Shown piece after piece: positions 9,197 through 17,923 of a DNA stretch of 64,000 bases (the stretch's first letter is position 1; every line of letters begins with the position of its first letter). This DNA comes from JAGPUQ01 sp963708735 (GTDB lineage Bacteria; Pseudomonadota; Gammaproteobacteria; Pseudomonadales; Porticoccaceae): positions 186,001 to 250,000 of the forward strand of contig CAVPTW010000022.1 in the NCBI GenBank assembly GCA_963708735.1. The letters run 5' to 3'. The notes below the pieces were generated by a model. That model was not told the DNA's origin. It was given only the letters and a program-made list of their open reading frames with translations, and did no database searches. A program made the translations under genes and the position numbers.

Positions 9197-10111
9197 GTGA
9201 GTGCGCCGATCCCCTGGGAGTACCGCAGCAACTGCCGGGTTCCCGATGGGTGCGAGTTGCCCGCGGGTCTGCACCGGGTGGCCGCCGTGGTCGAATACGA
9301 CGGCAGCCGCTTTTGCGGCTGGCAGCGCCAGGCGCACTGCGCCAGTGTGCAGCAGGAGGTCGAAACCGCGCTGTCCCGGATTGCCGACGAGCCGGTCACG
9401 GTGTCCTGCGCTGGGCGCACCGATACCGGGGTTCACGCCACTGCGCAGGTAATTCACTTCGACACCCGCGCACGACGTGCGCCGCACAACTGGCTGCTCG
9501 GCGCCAATGCGCAGCTTCCCCGTTCCATTCGATTGCAGTGGGCGCAGGATGTCGATGCGGGTTTTCACGCGCGTTTCAGCGCCCTGGCGCGTACTTACCG
9601 CTACGTCATTCATAACGCCGACCGCGATCCGGCGTTGCTGCGCGACCAGGTTGGCCGGGAGCGCCGACCGCTGGACGTGCGCGCCATGGAATCGGCCGGA
9701 CGGTTATTGCTTGGCGAGCGCGATTTCAGCGCCTTTCGCGGCGCCGGCTGTCAGTCGCAATCACCCTGGCGCAATCTGATCGCGCTGCATTTGTGGTCGC
9801 AAGCGCAATTCGTCATTATCGAAATCACGGCGAACGCATTTTTACTGCACATGGTGCGCAATATCGTCGGCGCCTTGTGCGCGGTAGGGCGCGGCGAACG
9901 CCCGCCACAGTGGGTTGCCGAGCGGCTCGCATCCCGCGATCGTTCGGCCGGCGCGGCGACGGCGGCGCCGACGGGTCTTTATCTGGTCGGTGTGCACTAT
10001 CCGCCGCGCTTCGCGGTCCCGGCCCTGATGGGCGGGCCGTGCTTTGTGGCGGGTACGGCGCTATTGTCACAGGTGAACGTGTTGGCGCAGCGTCGGGAGG
10101 CGCACTGGTGA
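9197..10111 (+). CDS. truA: tRNA pseudouridine(38-40) synthase
   Basis: TruA converts uridines 38-40 in the tRNA anticodon arm to pseudouridine. The 304-residue protein has the catalytic Asp in CAGRTDTGVHA, the family N-terminal VEYDGSRFCGWQRQ and the later ARTYRYVI and VRNIVGAL segments. The start is a GTG at 9197, three bases after the fimV stop; no ATG gives a better N-terminus. It has an N-terminal extension of about 28 residues ahead of the conserved core. The 3' end overlaps trpF by four bases. Confidence 0.95.
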   Translation: MSAPIPWEYRSNCRVPDGCELPAGLHRVAAVVEYDGSRFCGWQRQAHCASVQQEVETALSRIADEPVTVSCAGRTDTGVHATAQVIHFDTRARRAPHNWLLGANAQLPRSIRLQWAQDVDAGFHARFSALARTYRYVIHNADRDPALLRDQVGRERRPLDVRAMESAGRLLLGERDFSAFRGAGCQSQSPWRNLIALHLWSQAQFVIIEITANAFLLHMVRNIVGALCAVGRGERPPQWVAERLASRDRSAGAATAAPTGLYLVGVHYPPRFAVPALMGGPCFVAGTALLSQVNVLAQRREAHW

Positions 10112-10728
10112 TCCGGGTCAAGATCTGCGGGATTACGCGCGAGGCCGATGCGCAGGCGGCAGCGGATGCCGGTGCCGACGCCATCGGGCTGGTGTTTCAC
10201 CCGGCGAGCCCGCGCTGCGTGTCCTTGGCGCTGGCGGCGTCGATCGCGCGAATCGTCGGTCCTTTCGTTACCACGGTCGGACTTTTTGTCGATGCCGCGC
10301 CGGATCGGGTGCGGGAAGTGCTGGCGTGTACCGGCATTCATCTGTTGCAGTTGCACGGGAATGAGACGCCCGCTTATTGCGCCCAGTTCGGCGTTCCCTT
10401 TATCAAGGCACTGCGCATGGCGCCCGGATTGGATCCGGCCGCCGCCGCGGCAAACTATCCTGCGGCGGCGGGTCTGTTGTTCGACGCCTGGGATCCCCTT
10501 GTGGCCGGCGGCACCGGAGTCGGCTTCGACTGGTCGCGCCTGCCGGCGCAACGCGGGCTGCCCTTGATTCTGGCCGGCGGTCTGGACCCGACGAACGTCG
10601 CGGAGGCCGTGCGTCAGGTGCGTCCCTACGCGGTGGATGTCAGCAGCGGCGTCGAAGTCTCACCGGGAATCAAGGATCCGCGCCTGATCCGGGCCTTCAT
10701 TGCGGCCGCGAAGTCGGCGTCGCATTGA
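10108..10728 (+). CDS. trpF: Phosphoribosylanthranilate isomerase
   Basis: TrpF catalyses the Amadori rearrangement of N-(5-phosphoribosyl)anthranilate in tryptophan synthesis. The 206-residue (beta/alpha)8 protein has VKICGITREAD at its N-terminus (catalytic Cys), a later catalytic-Asp strand (LLFDAWDP), and the phosphate-binding LILAGGLDP and VDVSSGVE segments. The GTG at 10108 overlaps the truA stop (GTGA) and has GGGAGG about seven bases upstream. The same frame is open far upstream inside truA, but that part is not TrpF. As in Pseudomonas, trpF sits apart from trpBA, between truA and accD. Confidence 0.96.
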   Translation: MIRVKICGITREADAQAAADAGADAIGLVFHPASPRCVSLALAASIARIVGPFVTTVGLFVDAAPDRVREVLACTGIHLLQLHGNETPAYCAQFGVPFIKALRMAPGLDPAAAAANYPAAAGLLFDAWDPLVAGGTGVGFDWSRLPAQRGLPLILAGGLDPTNVAEAVRQVRPYAVDVSSGVEVSPGIKDPRLIRAFIAAAKSASH

Positions 10729-10752
10729 CAGTGGCGCGCGCGCCTGTAGGAT
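10725..10752 (+). promoter_or_regulatory. Candidate sigma70 promoter of accD
   Basis: A perfect TTGACA (10725-10730) overlaps the trpF stop codon region and is followed after 16 bases by TAGGAT (10747-10752). The accD ATG is 44 bases further on. This is one of the best -35/-10 pairs in the window and would let accD-folC be transcribed independently of fimV-truA-trpF. Confidence 0.6.
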
Positions 10753-10796
10753 GCCGCAGCACGGCGAGGGCGAGGTGATGAGACGGTGATGAGACC

Positions 10797-11720
10797 ATGA
10801 GCTGGCTGAGCAAGATACGTCCGTCGGGCCTGAGGACGCAGGGCCGCGACCAGGCCCGCAGTGTACCGGAAGGGGTCTGGATGCCCTGTCCGAAGTGCGC
10901 GGCACCGCTGTATCGGCCCGAGCTCGAACGCAACCTGGACGTCTGTCCCAAGTGCAGCCACCACATTCGCATCGGCGCACGCCGCCGGCTCGACATTTTT
11001 CTCGATCCCGAGGGTCGCGAAGAACTGGCAACGGATGTCGTGCCGGTCGATCGCCTCAAGTTCCGCGACGTCAAGAAATACCGCGACCGGCTCGCTGCCG
11101 CCCAGAAGGAGACCGGCGAGAAAGACGCGCTGATCGCGATCCAGGGCACGGTGCTGACGCTGCCGGTGATAGCGGCCGCGTTCGAATTCGATTTTCAGGG
11201 CGGCTCCATGGGTTACGCGGTGGGCGAACGCTTCACACGCGCTGCGCGCCGGGCGCTCGACGCGCGCATTCCCCTGGTATGCTTCTCTGCCACCGGTGGT
11301 GCGCGGATGCAGGAAGCATTGATCTCGTTGATGCAGATGGCCAAGACCAGCGCCATCCTCGAACGCCTCAAGGCCGCGGGGGTTCCCTATATTTCGGTGA
11401 TGACCGACCCGGTGTACGGCGGCGTATCCGCCAGTCTCGCCATGCTGGGCGATATCAATATCGCTGAACCGGGCGCGCGCTCCGGATTCGCCGGACCCAA
11501 CATCATCGAACAGACCATCCGCCAGAAACTGCCGCCCGGCTTCCAGCGCAGCGAATTCCTGCTGGAGCACGGCGCCATCGACATGATCGTGGCGCGCCCC
11601 GCGCTGCGTGCCACCATCGCCCGGTTGCTCGCCACGCTCGGCGGCAAGCCTTCACCAGAGCGCCCGGAAGCGGATGACAGTTCCCGAACTCCCCAGCAAG
11701 TCGCCGCGAACCCTGCCTGA
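10797..11720 (+). CDS. accD: Acetyl-CoA carboxylase carboxyltransferase subunit beta
   Basis: AccD with AccA transfers the carboxyl group from carboxybiotin to acetyl-CoA, making malonyl-CoA for fatty acid synthesis. The 307-residue protein opens with the four-cysteine zinc ribbon (MPCPKCAAPLY, then VCPKCSHHIRIG) and continues with the crotonase-like core (MGYAVGERFTRAA, CFSATGGARMQEAL, TDPVYGGVSASLAMLGDI). In GFAGPNIIEQTIRQKLP an Asn replaces the Arg I expect in the E. coli version. The C-terminal tail is overlapped by the folC start by 47 bases. Confidence 0.97.
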   Translation: MSWLSKIRPSGLRTQGRDQARSVPEGVWMPCPKCAAPLYRPELERNLDVCPKCSHHIRIGARRRLDIFLDPEGREELATDVVPVDRLKFRDVKKYRDRLAAAQKETGEKDALIAIQGTVLTLPVIAAAFEFDFQGGSMGYAVGERFTRAARRALDARIPLVCFSATGGARMQEALISLMQMAKTSAILERLKAAGVPYISVMTDPVYGGVSASLAMLGDINIAEPGARSGFAGPNIIEQTIRQKLPPGFQRSEFLLEHGAIDMIVARPALRATIARLLATLGGKPSPERPEADDSSRTPQQVAANPA

Positions 11721-13017
11721 CTGGCTGGCGCTGCTGGAAGCGCGCCATCCGGTTGCCATCGAACTGGGACTTGAGCGCGTCGCGGCGGTAGCCGCGCGGC
11801 TGCAATTGCCGCGACCGGCGCCGCGCGTGGTGACGGTTGCGGGAACCAACGGCAAAGGCTCGTGCATCGCCTTCCTGGAAGCCCTGCTCGCCGCCGCGGG
11901 ACTGCGCTCGGGAAGCTACACCTCACCCCATCTGCTCGCCTACAACGAACGCATACGCATCGACACCGTGCCAGTCAGCGACGCTGTGCTGTGCGATGCC
12001 TTCGCCCGCGTTGAAGCGGCGCGCGGCGATACCCGCCTGACCTATTTCGAAACCGGCACCCTGGCCGCCTTTCTCATCCTTGCGGATGCGGGAGTGGATG
12101 TCGCGCTGCTGGAGGTGGGGATGGGCGGCCGCCTCGATGCGGTCAATATCGTCGCGCCCGATGTGGCCGTGATCACTTCCATCGCGCTGGATCACCAGGC
12201 ATGGTTGGGTTCCGACCGCGCTGCCATCGGCGTCGAGAAAGCCGGCATTGCCCGCGCTAATGTGCCGCTGATTTGTGGCGATCGGGACCCGCCCGCGGCG
12301 ATGCTGGCGACGCTGGGGGATATCGGCGCGCGCGTTATCCGGCGCGGGGGCAAGGGTTTTTCCTGGTCCTGCGGCGACGACGATCTGGAACTGGTTTGCA
12401 CTACCCCGGACGGACAGCCGGTGCACTATCGCGAATTGCCGATTCCCCATTTGCCACTGGCCAGCGCCGCCTGCGCCGTGCAGGCGCTCATCAGCCTGGG
12501 GCTGACCCCGGACGCGAGCCGGGTGGCGCGCGCATTCGCCGATACTCGCCTCGCGGGGCGCTTTCAGGAAATCACCTGGGACGCGCGCCGGGTGGTGCTC
12601 GATGTGGCCCACAATCCGGCCGCCGCCGCACTCCTCGCCGAGCGGCTGCGATGTCTGAATCAGGGCGCCGGGCGCGCGGTGCACGCAGTCGTCGGAGTGC
12701 TGGGCGACAAGGATATCGCGGGCGTATTGGCTCCCCTGGTGCCTGAAGTTGCCAGCTGGTATTGCTGTACGTTGCCAAGCGTCGCGCGGGGCGCAACGGC
12801 GAACCAGGTCGCGGGCCTGTTGTACAATGCACCGGCGAGTCAGGGATTGCCGGCGGTGTCGACTTGCCACCCGAATCCCGCCGCGGCCTTTGCCGCGGCA
12901 GTGGATGCGAGCCGACCGGACGACTTGATTCTCGTGTTCGGTTCCTTTCACACGGTGGCGCCGGTGCTCGCTCTGCTACGGAATGATGATGCGCCCGCAG
13001 GAGGTGACAGCCCATGA
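11674..13017 (+). CDS. folC: Folylpolyglutamate/dihydrofolate synthase
   Basis: FolC adds glutamate to dihydropteroate and to folates, a Mur-ligase-type ATP reaction. The 447-residue protein shows the P-loop VTVAGTNGKGS, the folate loop YTSPHLLAYNERIRI, LLEVGMGGRLDAVN and the C-domain VLDVAHNPAAA. The ATG at 11674 lies 47 bases inside the end of accD; residues encoded further upstream in the same frame do not look like FolC. The stop overlaps the next start (ATGA), so accD, folC and the SPOR protein form one unit, as in Pseudomonas. Confidence 0.96.
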   Translation: MTVPELPSKSPRTLPDWLALLEARHPVAIELGLERVAAVAARLQLPRPAPRVVTVAGTNGKGSCIAFLEALLAAAGLRSGSYTSPHLLAYNERIRIDTVPVSDAVLCDAFARVEAARGDTRLTYFETGTLAAFLILADAGVDVALLEVGMGGRLDAVNIVAPDVAVITSIALDHQAWLGSDRAAIGVEKAGIARANVPLICGDRDPPAAMLATLGDIGARVIRRGGKGFSWSCGDDDLELVCTTPDGQPVHYRELPIPHLPLASAACAVQALISLGLTPDASRVARAFADTRLAGRFQEITWDARRVVLDVAHNPAAAALLAERLRCLNQGAGRAVHAVVGVLGDKDIAGVLAPLVPEVASWYCCTLPSVARGATANQVAGLLYNAPASQGLPAVSTCHPNPAAAFAAAVDASRPDDLILVFGSFHTVAPVLALLRNDDAPAGGDSP

Positions 13018-13643
13018 ACCAAGCCTTGCGACAGCGCATTCTGGGCCTTCTGGTACTGGTGGCGCTCGCAAGTGTGCTGTTGCCGCTGGTCCTGGATTTT
13101 GGTGGCAGCACCAAGATCGATACCCGAAGTCGTATCCCACCTGCGCCCACGATTCAGCCGACTCCGCTTCCGGAATCCGCCCCGGTCGAGCCGCAGGCGC
13201 CTGCGGCACCGACGTCAGGGACATCCGGTTCGCCAGGCGAGCCACAGCTCTTTCAGCTCGCGCCCGATGCCGGCGCGGCAGGCGCTTCGGCGACCGGCTC
13301 TTCGGCAGCTGGCGCAACCAGCCCATCGGCGACGGATGTTTCGGCAAAGTCCATCCCTGAAAAATCCATCCCCGAACAGCCCGGGCTTGATGCCAAGGGC
13401 CTGCCGGCGTCCTGGGTGCTGCAGGCGGGCGCCTTTCAGGACAAGATCAATGCCGAGGAGCTGCGCGACCGTTTGCTCAAGGGTGGACATCGCGCCTTTG
13501 TGCGGACTTCGACCGCGGGGGGCAAAGCCACCTACCGGGTCTTTGTCGGGCCCAAGATGACGCGGGAAGCGCTGGTTGGCGAGCAGGCGGCGCTGCAACG
13601 CAAATTCGGCGTCAAGACGATGATCGTTCCCTTTGTGCCCTGA
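13014..13643 (+). CDS. SPOR domain protein (DedD-like)
   Basis: This 209-residue bitopic inner-membrane protein has a short cytoplasmic N-terminus, one membrane helix (about 8-28), a long Pro/Ala-rich periplasmic linker and a C-terminal SPOR domain (about 133-209; WVLQAGAFQDKINAEELRD to MIVPFVP). SPOR domains bind glycan strands lacking stem peptides at the division site, and DedD, its likely counterpart, supports septation in E. coli. The linker contains a small tandem repeat (KSIPEKSIPE). The start overlaps the folC stop and has a GAGGTGAC ribosome binding site. Confidence 0.88.
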   Translation: MNQALRQRILGLLVLVALASVLLPLVLDFGGSTKIDTRSRIPPAPTIQPTPLPESAPVEPQAPAAPTSGTSGSPGEPQLFQLAPDAGAAGASATGSSAAGATSPSATDVSAKSIPEKSIPEQPGLDAKGLPASWVLQAGAFQDKINAEELRDRLLKGGHRAFVRTSTAGGKATYRVFVGPKMTREALVGEQAALQRKFGVKTMIVPFVP

Positions 13644-13659
13644 AGGGCATGGCCCGGTC

Positions 13660-13668
13660 TGCTACAAT
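13660..13668 (+). promoter_or_regulatory. Candidate extended -10 promoter of cvpA-purF
   Basis: TG, one base, then TACAAT (13663-13668) sits in the 51-base gap before cvpA, 27 bases ahead of its ATG. The -35 region is poor, which extended -10 promoters tolerate. A PurR-type operator was not recognised. Confidence 0.4.
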
Positions 13669-13694
13669 CCGGCGCGGTTCACGAGTGGACTGAC

Positions 13695-14192
13695 ATGAAT
13701 ATCGCGGACTGGATGATCGTGGCCGTGATCGGTGTTTCCGCGCTCATCAGTCTGGTGCGCGGGTTTGTCCGTGAAGCACTTTCCCTGCTTGCCTGGGGCT
13801 TGGCTTTCGCCTCAGCGATGATGTTTCACGGATCCGTGGCGCATTGGCTGGAAGGCGTGATGGCAACGCCTTCACTGCGATTCATCAGCGCATGGCTGGG
13901 CGTTTTTCTGGCGGTTCTGCTGGGACTCGGTTTGATCAATTTCGCTATTTCGCGCTTGATCCGAGCCTCCGGTCTGTCGGGTACCGACCGTTTTCTCGGT
14001 TCGCTGTTTGGCATCGTCCGCGGCCTGGTCGTGGTGATGGCGGCGTTGATTCTGATGCCCAATGTTCTACCGGTGAAGCAGGATGCCTGGTGGCGGGAAT
14101 CCAGCCTGATTCCGCATTTTTTGGCGTTTGAGGGCAGGGCACGAGAGTTGGCAGGGACGCTGGTTGATTGGTTCCAGCAACTGGTTCGCTGA
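13695..14192 (+). CDS. cvpA: CvpA family membrane protein
   Basis: The 165-residue protein has four hydrophobic helices and the CvpA opening (NIADWMIVAVIGVSALISLVRGFVREAL). In E. coli cvpA is needed for colicin V production/export and has been tied to envelope stress; its molecular role is unsettled. It lies directly upstream of purF, with 13 bases between them, the arrangement known from E. coli and Pseudomonas. The ATG at 13695 is the first in frame after a probable promoter. Confidence 0.93.
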   Translation: MNIADWMIVAVIGVSALISLVRGFVREALSLLAWGLAFASAMMFHGSVAHWLEGVMATPSLRFISAWLGVFLAVLLGLGLINFAISRLIRASGLSGTDRFLGSLFGIVRGLVVVMAALILMPNVLPVKQDAWWRESSLIPHFLAFEGRARELAGTLVDWFQQLVR

Positions 14193-14205
14193 GCGGGGTA
14201 CGGCT

Positions 14206-15729
14206 ATGTGTGGCGTCGTTGGCATCGTCGGCAAGACCGACGTTCAGTACCAGATCTACGACGCGTTGACCATGTTGCAGCACCGCGGCCAGGATGCCGC
14301 CGGCATCATGACGTGTCGCGACGGGCAATTGAGTCAGCGCAAGGATGTGGGTCTGGTGCGGGATGTATTTCGTGAACACCACATGGCGCAGCTCACCGGC
14401 CCGATCGGCGTCGGTCATGTGCGCTATCCGACGGCCGGCAGCTCGGGACCGTCGCTGGCGCAGCCGTTCTACGTCAATTCGCCCTACGGCATCTGCCTGG
14501 CTCACAACGGCAATCTGACCAATTCCGCCGAGCTGCTCAGCCACGTTTTCAAATCCGATCTGCGCCACGTCAATACCGATTCTGATTCGGAAATCCTGCT
14601 CAATGTGTTTGCGCACGAATTGCAGTTGCAGGGCAAATTGCAACCGCGGCCCGAGGATATTTTTTCGGCGGTGCGGCGGGTGCATCGCCGCTGCCGGGGC
14701 GCCTATGCCGCGGTGGGCCTGATCGCCAACTACGGATTGTTCGCGTTTCGCGATCCGTTCGGCATCCGCCCGCTGGTTTTTGGTCGCCGCGACACACCGC
14801 GTGGACGCGAGTACATGGTGGCGTCCGAAAGTGTGGCCCTGGATGTGCAGGGTTATCAGATCGAGCGGGATGTGGCGCCGGGGGAGGCAATCTTCATCGA
14901 CGTGGAAGGCAATCTCCACACATGCCAGTGTGCGGACGCGCCGGAACTGGTGCCCTGCATCTTCGAGCAGGTCTATTTCGCGCGTCCCGATTCCATGCTT
15001 GACAATATCTCGGTGTACAAGGCGCGCCTGCGCATGGGCGAGCGTCTCGCGGAAAAGATTCTGCGCCAGTGGCCGGATCACGATATCGATGTCGTGGTGC
15101 CGGTGCCCGATACCAGCCGAGTGGCAGCCCAGGCGATGGCGGAAACCATGGGACTCAAATTCCGCGAAGGCTTCATGAAGAACCGCTACATCGGCCGTAC
15201 CTTCATCATGGCGGAGCAGGGCCAGCGCGCCAAATCCGTGCGCCAGAAACTCAATCCCGTGAAGCTCGAATTCCAGGGCAAGAAGGTGCTCCTGGTGGAT
15301 GACTCCATCGTGCGCGGCACCACGTCGCGGGAGATCGTGCAGATGGCGCGCGATGCCGGCGCGACGCGCGTCTACATGGCATCGGCGGCGCCGCCGGTGC
15401 GCCATCCGAATGTGTACGGAATCGACATGCCCGCAGCCAGCGAGCTGGTGGCCTTTGGGCGCACGGATGCGGAAGTCGCCGCCGAGATCGGCGCGGACTG
15501 GCTCATCTATCAGGATCTCGACGATCTGATCGAAGCCGCGCGCGAGGGCAATCCCGAAATTCACCGCTTCGAATGTTCGGTGTTTACCGGCGAATACATC
15601 ACCAACGATGTCGATCCAGGCTATCTGGAGCGCCTGGAGTCGGTACGGGGCAACGGCGCGAAACTGCGTCTGACGGATACCGGCGATGAGGTGCTGGGAT
15701 TGCATAACACGACGCGCGGGGTGGGCTGA
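14206..15729 (+). CDS. purF: Amidophosphoribosyltransferase
   Basis: PurF makes 5-phosphoribosylamine from PRPP and glutamine, the first committed purine step. The ATG at 14206 is set by chemistry: removal of Met exposes Cys2 (MCGVVGIVG), the N-terminal glutaminase nucleophile. The 507 residues consist of an Ntn-hydrolase glutaminase domain followed by a type I phosphoribosyltransferase domain with the PRPP loop LLVDDSIVRGTTSREI. Length matches E. coli PurF (505). An in-frame extension upstream inside cvpA is not used. The next gene starts right after the stop. Confidence 0.97.
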   Translation: MCGVVGIVGKTDVQYQIYDALTMLQHRGQDAAGIMTCRDGQLSQRKDVGLVRDVFREHHMAQLTGPIGVGHVRYPTAGSSGPSLAQPFYVNSPYGICLAHNGNLTNSAELLSHVFKSDLRHVNTDSDSEILLNVFAHELQLQGKLQPRPEDIFSAVRRVHRRCRGAYAAVGLIANYGLFAFRDPFGIRPLVFGRRDTPRGREYMVASESVALDVQGYQIERDVAPGEAIFIDVEGNLHTCQCADAPELVPCIFEQVYFARPDSMLDNISVYKARLRMGERLAEKILRQWPDHDIDVVVPVPDTSRVAAQAMAETMGLKFREGFMKNRYIGRTFIMAEQGQRAKSVRQKLNPVKLEFQGKKVLLVDDSIVRGTTSREIVQMARDAGATRVYMASAAPPVRHPNVYGIDMPAASELVAFGRTDAEVAAEIGADWLIYQDLDDLIEAAREGNPEIHRFECSVFTGEYITNDVDPGYLERLESVRGNGAKLRLTDTGDEVLGLHNTTRGVG

Positions 15730-16929
15730 ATGGCAGAGCACGACGCTTCCGATCCGCTCGCCGGTGCGGCGCTCGACACCCTTGCGGTGCGCGCCGGTCA
15801 GGTGCGCAGCGCCGAGGGCGAGCACAGCGAAGCGCTGTTCCTGACCTCGAGTTATGTATTTGCGAGTGCGGCCGAAGCCGCGGCGCGCTTCACCGGCGAG
15901 CTGCCCGGCAATGTGTATTCGCGCTACACCAACCCGACGGTGCGCACCTTTGAAGAGCGGATCGCGGCGCTCGAGGGTGCCGAGCAAGCGGTTGCCACTG
16001 CGTCCGGCATGGCCGCGATCCTCAGCACCTGCATGGCGCTGCTCAAGGCCGGCGACCATCTGGTGTGCTCGCGCAGCGTGTTCGGCACCACCACGGTGTT
16101 GCTGAACAAATTCATGGCCAAGTTCGGTGTCGAGACCACCTATGTCGACCTGACGGATCTCGCCGCCTGGCGTGCCGCGCTCCGGCCCGAGACCCGGATG
16201 CTGTTTCTGGAGACGCCTTCCAATCCCCTGTCCGACGTGGCGGACCTGGATGCGCTCGCCGAACTGGCGCGCGCGCGCGACGTGCTGCTCGCGGTGGACA
16301 ACTGTTTCTGTACCCCGGCGCTGCAACGCCCGCTGGAGTGGGGCGCCGATATCGTCATTCACTCCGCCACCAAGTACCTGGACGGCCAGGGCCGCTGTCT
16401 CGGCGGCGTGGTGCTGGGCCGCGCGGAACTCATGGCCGAGGTGCTCGGCTTCCTGCGCTCGGCGGGACCTACGCTGAGTCCCTTCAATGCCTGGGTGTTC
16501 ACCAAGGGCCTCGAGACCTTGCGTTTGCGCATGGAAGCCCATTCCGCCAGTGCGCTCGCGCTGGCCCAGTGGTTGCGCGAGCAGCCGGCCGTGGAGCGCG
16601 TATTTTACGCCGGCCTGCCGGACCACCCCGGGCATGAACTCGCCAAACGGCAGCAGCGCGCGTTCGGCGGCGTGCTGGCATTTCGGGTGCGCGGCGGGCG
16701 CGAGGCCGCTTGGCGCGTCATCGACGCCACCCGCATCCTGTCGCTGACCGCGAATCTGGGCGACGCCAAATCCACCATCGTGCATCCAGCCACCACCACT
16801 CATGGTCGGCTGACCGTGGAGGAAAGAGCGCGCGCCGGCATCACCGATAACCTGATCCGGGTGGCGGTCGGGCTCGAGGATATCGGCGATATCAAGGCCG
16901 ACCTGGCGCGGGGGCTCGACGCGCTTTGA
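15730..16929 (+). CDS. metZ: O-succinylhomoserine sulfhydrylase
   Basis: MetZ makes homocysteine directly from O-succinylhomoserine and sulfide, using PLP. The 399-residue protein belongs to the Cys/Met metabolism PLP family, with the PLP lysine at Lys215 (SATKYLDGQG), the phosphate-binding SGMAAI segment and the YSRYTNPT loop. Family paralogues (MetB, MetC) are similar, but the purF-metZ neighbourhood and the SATKYLDGQGR signature favour MetZ. There is no gap after purF, and its own stop overlaps the MoxR start. Confidence 0.93.
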   Translation: MAEHDASDPLAGAALDTLAVRAGQVRSAEGEHSEALFLTSSYVFASAAEAAARFTGELPGNVYSRYTNPTVRTFEERIAALEGAEQAVATASGMAAILSTCMALLKAGDHLVCSRSVFGTTTVLLNKFMAKFGVETTYVDLTDLAAWRAALRPETRMLFLETPSNPLSDVADLDALAELARARDVLLAVDNCFCTPALQRPLEWGADIVIHSATKYLDGQGRCLGGVVLGRAELMAEVLGFLRSAGPTLSPFNAWVFTKGLETLRLRMEAHSASALALAQWLREQPAVERVFYAGLPDHPGHELAKRQQRAFGGVLAFRVRGGREAAWRVIDATRILSLTANLGDAKSTIVHPATTTHGRLTVEERARAGITDNLIRVAVGLEDIGDIKADLARGLDAL

Positions 16930-17846
16930 GTGCGCCGCAACAGCCTGTGGAAGCGGTCGTTGCCGCGGTAACCAGTGTCGTGCTGGGCAAGGAGCACCAG
17001 ATCCGACTTGCCTTGGCCTGTCTGCTGGCGCGGGGCCATCTCCTGATCGAAGACGTGCCGGGCACCGGCAAGACGACGCTGGCGCAGGCCCTGGCGCGCG
17101 TGCTGGGCCTGAGTTACGGTCGTATCCAGTTCACCAGCGATCTGCTGCCCGCGGACATCATCGGCATCTCGGTCTATCAGAGCGAGCAGGGGAGTTTCGA
17201 ATTTCACCCCGGGCCGGTATTCAACCAGCTGATTCTGGCGGACGAGATCAATCGCAGCACCCCCAAGACCCAGAGCGCCCTGCTCGAAGCCATGGCCGAA
17301 GGGCAGGTGAGCACCGAGGGCGAAACCCGCGTGCTGCCGCAGCCGTTTTTCGTGATCGCGACCCAGAACCCGAGCACCCAGTACGGCACCTTTCCGCTGC
17401 CGGAATCCCAGCTGGACCGTTTTCTGATGCGGCTGCACCTGGGCTATCCGGACGCCGAGTCCGAACGCGAATTGCTGACCGGCACCAATCCGCGTCTGCG
17501 TCTGCCGGGGCTGCCCAGGGTGCTGGACGCTGCGCGGCTCGCCGCCCTGCAAGAGCGGGTCGATCAGGTTCAGGCGGCGCCGGCGCTGATCGGTTATGTG
17601 CAGCGGCTGGTGCAGTACACCCGCCAGTTGCCGGACTGCGAACACGGTGTGTCGCCGCGCGGCGGGCTGGCGCTGTTGCAGGGTGCGCGCGCCTGGGCCT
17701 TCATGGCCGGTCGCGCCCATGTGATTCCCGAGGATGTGCAGGCGGTGTTCGGCCCGGTGATCGCCCATCGTCTGCACAGCGCGGCGGGCGGCGAGCCCGC
17801 GATAGGGGCGGCGCAGCGGGTGTTGAATGCGGTGGATATCCTTTAG
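16926..17846 (+). CDS. MoxR-type AAA+ ATPase
   Basis: This is a 306-residue AAA_3 ATPase with Walker A EDVPGTGKTTLAQAL near residue 42, Walker B LILADEINRSTPKTQSALLEAM and sensor region ATQNPSTQYGTFPLPESQLDRF. MoxR proteins act as chaperone-like ATPases, often with DUF58/VWA partners. The start is a TTG at 16926 overlapping the metZ stop (TTGA); no ATG lies near. The next two genes encode a DUF58 protein and a DUF3488-transglutaminase, the standard three-gene module. Confidence 0.92.
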   Translation: MSAPQQPVEAVVAAVTSVVLGKEHQIRLALACLLARGHLLIEDVPGTGKTTLAQALARVLGLSYGRIQFTSDLLPADIIGISVYQSEQGSFEFHPGPVFNQLILADEINRSTPKTQSALLEAMAEGQVSTEGETRVLPQPFFVIATQNPSTQYGTFPLPESQLDRFLMRLHLGYPDAESERELLTGTNPRLRLPGLPRVLDAARLAALQERVDQVQAAPALIGYVQRLVQYTRQLPDCEHGVSPRGGLALLQGARAWAFMAGRAHVIPEDVQAVFGPVIAHRLHSAAGGEPAIGAAQRVLNAVDIL

Positions 17847-17923
17847 CAGGCTGGTGGCGCCATTCCGGCGTGGAGCGTACTGGCCAGTGAGAGTTGTGGA
17901 GCGACTTGACCGGAGGTCTGTCC

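Noticed and set aside
13945..16803. Long minus-strand frame (about 952 codons) opposite purF and metZ
   Set aside because: Antisense shadow: PurF and MetZ on the + strand have full motifs; the opposite translation is unlike any family.
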